From positions 1 to 7,005 of the forward strand of contig DXLV01000064.1 of assembly GCA_019414545.1 (NCBI GenBank): a stretch of 7,005 bases of DNA, in the 5' to 3' direction. Source of the stretch: Collinsella sp. Lineage in GTDB: Bacteria; Actinomycetota; Coriobacteriia; Coriobacteriales; Coriobacteriaceae. The position numbers and the translations under genes are program-made. The notes beneath the pieces are model-generated. The model did not search any database. It saw only the letters and a list, made by a program, of their open reading frames with translations, and was not told where the DNA came from. Shown here one piece after another: positions 5,305 to 7,005 of the stretch; positions within the stretch are counted from its first letter, which is position 1, and the number at the start of each line of letters is the position of its first letter.

Positions 5305-6450
5305 CTAGAGCACCTCCGTGTAGCTGCCAAAGTAGGTAAAGCTCTCGCACACGTCGTCGATGGAATCGAGCAGGTCGTCGAGGGCCCTGCTGCCAAAGGG
5401 GCAGTCCAGGTCAAAGTAGAACATAAATTCAAAGTCGCGGCCGGGGATGGGGCGACTCTCGAGCTTGATGAGGTTGATGTTGAGGGCGTAGAAGCGCTCG
5501 AGCACGCGGTAGAGTGCGCCCGGCTCGTTGGCCGTGGTGATCATGAGCGAGGTGCGGTTGGCACCGGGATAGACGCGCGGCTCGCGGCTGATGACGACAA
5601 AGCGCGTGTAGTTGTTGTCCGAGTCCTGGATGTTGGGCTCCAGTATCTCCAGGCCATACAGCGCGGCGCAGCTGCGCGAGGCGATGGCGGCGACGTCGGC
5701 GCGCTCGGAGTTGGCAACCATCTCGGCCGACATGGCCGTGTTGGGGTACTTGGTGGCGTGCAGGTTTCGGTTCTCGATATAGCCGGCGCACTGGGCAATG
5801 GCTTGGCCGTGGCTGTAAACCTCGCGCACGTCTGAGAGCTTGGTGCCGGGCTTGACGAGCAGATTGTGGTCGATCTTGAGGCGCAGCGAGCGCACGATAT
5901 GGAAGTCGAACTGCGCGAGCAGGTCGTAGACGGCGTTGACGGAACCTGCGGTGGAGTTTTCGATGGGCAGTACGCCAAACTCGCAGAAGCCGTCGCGCAC
6001 GGCGCGCATAACGCCCTCGAAGGTCTCGAAGAACGCGATATCGGGCACGTCGAAGAGCTTGCACGCGGCGATCTGGCTGTAGGCGCCTTCGACGCCCTGG
6101 CAGGCGACGGTGGCCGTCTGGGGGAAAGGCGTGTCAAAGGCCACGGCCGTAGCGTGGGCCTGTTGCGAGACGGTGATGCCCTTGAGTTCGTTGATGTAGC
6201 GCTGCTGCTCGGCCTTGCTCATGCTCATGAGGAGGCGGAATAGCGTGATGGTCTGCGCCTCGTAGCGCTCGGGTGCGCGGCTGGCGAGGTTGTTGAGCTT
6301 GGAGCGCTCACGGGCGGGGTCGAAGACGGCCTTGCCCATCTCGATTTTTGACTTGGCGACCTCGGTGGCAATGTCCATGCGCTCGACAAAGCTGTTGAGG
6401 AGCGTGGTGTCGATGCCATCGATGGCCTGGCGGATGTCAGCAAGGTCCAT
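5305..6450 (-). CDS. pheA: Chorismate mutase / prephenate dehydratase with ACT domain (P-protein)
   Basis: A 381-residue bifunctional cytoplasmic enzyme converting chorismate to prephenate and prephenate to phenylpyruvate, the committed route to phenylalanine. Residues 1 to about 88 form the helical AroQ-class chorismate mutase, with candidate active-site residues R7, R24, K35, D44, R47, E48, S78 and Q82 in the usual order. Residues about 112-288 are prephenate dehydratase: ACQGVEGAYSQIAA (116-129), PIENSTAGSVNAVYDLL (162-178) and the catalytic TRF (282-284). Residues about 300-378 are an ACT domain with EPGALYRVL (309-317) and ESRP (331-334), the motifs that bind phenylalanine for feedback inhibition. 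The ATG at 6450 is chosen because AAAGGGG lies 5 nt upstream. An in-frame GTG at 6465 has only C-rich sequence before it. Its stop touches the aroE start, and it follows aroC by 43 bp, so the genes form an operon. Confidence 0.95.
   Translation of the reverse strand: MDLADIRQAIDGIDTTLLNSFVERMDIATEVAKSKIEMGKAVFDPARERSKLNNLASRAPERYEAQTITLFRLLMSMSKAEQQRYINELKGITVSQQAHATAVAFDTPFPQTATVACQGVEGAYSQIAACKLFDVPDIAFFETFEGVMRAVRDGFCEFGVLPIENSTAGSVNAVYDLLAQFDFHIVRSLRLKIDHNLLVKPGTKLSDVREVYSHGQAIAQCAGYIENRNLHATKYPNTAMSAEMVANSERADVAAIASRSCAALYGLEILEPNIQDSDNNYTRFVVISREPRVYPGANRTSLMITTANEPGALYRVLERFYALNINLIKLESRPIPGRDFEFMFYFDLDCPFGSRALDDLLDSIDDVCESFTYFGSYTEVL
5313..5317 (-). promoter_or_regulatory. Ribosome binding site of aroEK inside the pheA 3' end
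   Basis: GGAGG on the - strand lies within the last codons of pheA, 8 nt before the aroEK ATG. The pheA TAG and aroEK ATG are directly adjacent with no spacer. A ribosome finishing pheA would be positioned to restart on aroEK, favouring coupled production of the two enzymes. Confidence 0.8.
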
Positions 6451-6455
6451 GGAGA

Positions 6456-6462
6456 CCCCTTT
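6456..6462 (-). promoter_or_regulatory. Ribosome binding site deciding the pheA start
   Basis: AAAGGGG on the - strand sits 5 nt before the ATG at 6450. The alternative in-frame GTG at 6463-6465 is immediately upstream of this site and has no purine-rich sequence of its own. Confidence 0.65.
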
Positions 6463-6493
6463 CACGTGTCGGGGGATGTTGAGGGGTGGGTAG

Positions 6494-7005
6494 TTAGCGC
6501 TGGGCGGCGTCTTCGAGGAGGGCGTCCCAGATGGCGAGGGCGGCGGCTGCTTCGGCTACGGGGACGGCTCGGGGGACGATGCAGGGATCGTGGCGGCCGT
6601 GGACCGAGAGCTCGGCATTTTCCATAGCGTCCATGTCCACCGTCTGCTGCTCGCGGCCAATCGAGGGCGTTGGCTTTACGGCCATGCGCCACATGACGGG
6701 CGCGCCGGTCGAAATGCCGCCCAGGATGCCGCCGGCGTTGTTGGACTCGACCTCGATCTTGCCGGTCTCGGCATCTATGCGATACGGATCGTTATTCTCG
6801 CTGCCGCGCATGGCGGCGACGGCAAAGCCCATGCCAAACTCCACGCCCTTTACGGCGGGAATGCCAAACGCGATTTGCGCGATGCGGTTCTCGATACCGT
6901 CGAACATGGGGTCGCCGATGCCCGCAGGCAGCCCGTAGATGCCGCACTCCACGATACCGCCGATGCTGTCGAGTTCGTCGCGTGCGACTAGGATCTCCTC
7001 GCGCA
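6494..7005 (-). CDS. aroC: Chorismate synthase, C-terminal part (5' end outside window)
   Basis: About the last 170 residues of the FMN-dependent enzyme that makes chorismate from 5-enolpyruvylshikimate-3-phosphate, the final common step of the aromatic pathway. The frame is open to the window edge, where it reads REEILVARDELDSIGGIVEC. The GTG at 6952 is therefore internal, not a start. Family motifs run in order: GLPAGIGDPMFDGIE, IPAVKGVEFGMGFAVA, GSENND, the flavin/substrate region NNAGGILGGISTGAP, MAVKPTPSI, QQTVDM, and GRHDPCIVPRAVPVAEA near the C-terminus. These are intact, so nothing suggests a pseudogene. It lies 43 bp upstream of pheA with no terminator in the gap and is the first gene visible in the aroC-pheA-aroEK-aroQ cluster. 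The operon promoter must lie beyond the window. Confidence 0.95.
   Translation of the reverse strand, partial: REEILVARDELDSIGGIVECGIYGLPAGIGDPMFDGIENRIAQIAFGIPAVKGVEFGMGFAVAAMRGSENNDPYRIDAETGKIEVESNNAGGILGGISTGAPVMWRMAVKPTPSIGREQQTVDMDAMENAELSVHGRHDPCIVPRAVPVAEAAAALAIWDALLEDAAQR

Noticed and set aside
4621..5835. A 404-codon open frame on the + strand opposite aroEK and pheA
   Set aside because: It is antisense to two genes with complete family motifs. Its translation is rich in G, A, V, H and D without domain motifs, as expected from high-GC shadow frames, and it has no convincing start context.
6451..6465. A pheA start at GTG 6465
   Set aside because: The sequence before it is C-rich with no ribosome site, while AAAGGGG fits the ATG at 6450.
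6455..6487. Six-base inverted repeat (ACCCCT/AGGGGT) in the aroC-pheA gap that could hide the pheA ribosome site
   Set aside because: Only 6 bp with a 21-nt loop and no extension of the stem; chance is a sufficient explanation.
6590..6991. Open frames on the + strand opposite aroC
   Set aside because: The - strand frame carries unmistakable chorismate synthase motifs; the + strand products match nothing I know.
1..7005. CRISPR array, insertion sequence, phage or defence genes
   Set aside because: No regularly spaced repeats, transposase or integrase motifs, or terminal inverted repeats were seen. All sizeable genes are accounted for by polysaccharide and aromatic metabolism.

Overview
The window looks like part of a high-GC, Gram-positive chromosome. 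The closest match I can suggest from memory is a gut actinobacterium of the Coriobacteriia, Collinsella-like. The reasons are the GC-rich third codon positions, frequent GTG starts behind strong AAGGAG-type ribosome sites, a rhamnose reductase of the actinobacterial type, and an AroE whose N-terminus resembles the clostridial/coriobacterial branch. The genus is an inference; no database search was possible.

Left half (1-3316): surface polysaccharide genes. The 3' end of a dTDP-4-dehydrorhamnose reductase gene (rfbD/rmlD, + strand) converges on a membrane-anchored family 2 glycosyltransferase (- strand). A perfect 13-bp hairpin that can terminate in both directions lies between them. The glycosyltransferase is divergent from a two-gene ABC exporter on the + strand: a Wzm/TagG-type permease, then a Wzt/TagH-type ATPase. 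The two exporter genes are 11 nt apart. Together they suggest assembly and export of a rhamnose-containing cell-wall glycan. The ATPase is a bare nucleotide-binding domain without the C-terminal glycan-recognition domain of some Wzt proteins.

Middle (3317-3551): a tRNA-Arg(TCT) gene with encoded CCA, a consensus -10 box upstream and a strong intrinsic terminator downstream.

Right half (3552-7005): aromatic amino acid biosynthesis, all on the - strand. The transcriptional order is aroC (chorismate synthase, 5' end cut by the window), pheA (chorismate mutase-prephenate dehydratase-ACT), an aroE-aroK fusion (shikimate dehydrogenase-shikimate kinase) and aroQ (type II 3-dehydroquinase). These supply four shikimate-pathway steps plus the two reactions from chorismate to phenylpyruvate. 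The pheA stop and aroE start codons abut (TAG|ATG).

The most notable non-coding element is a 16-bp hairpin between aroEK and aroQ. One arm sequence is repeated over the aroQ ribosome site, which allows an alternative pairing. Its loop side carries a GGGGACAGGCACC motif like dispersed repeats in other genomes. No mobile element, CRISPR array or clear novel system was found. The rest looks like ordinary chromosome.
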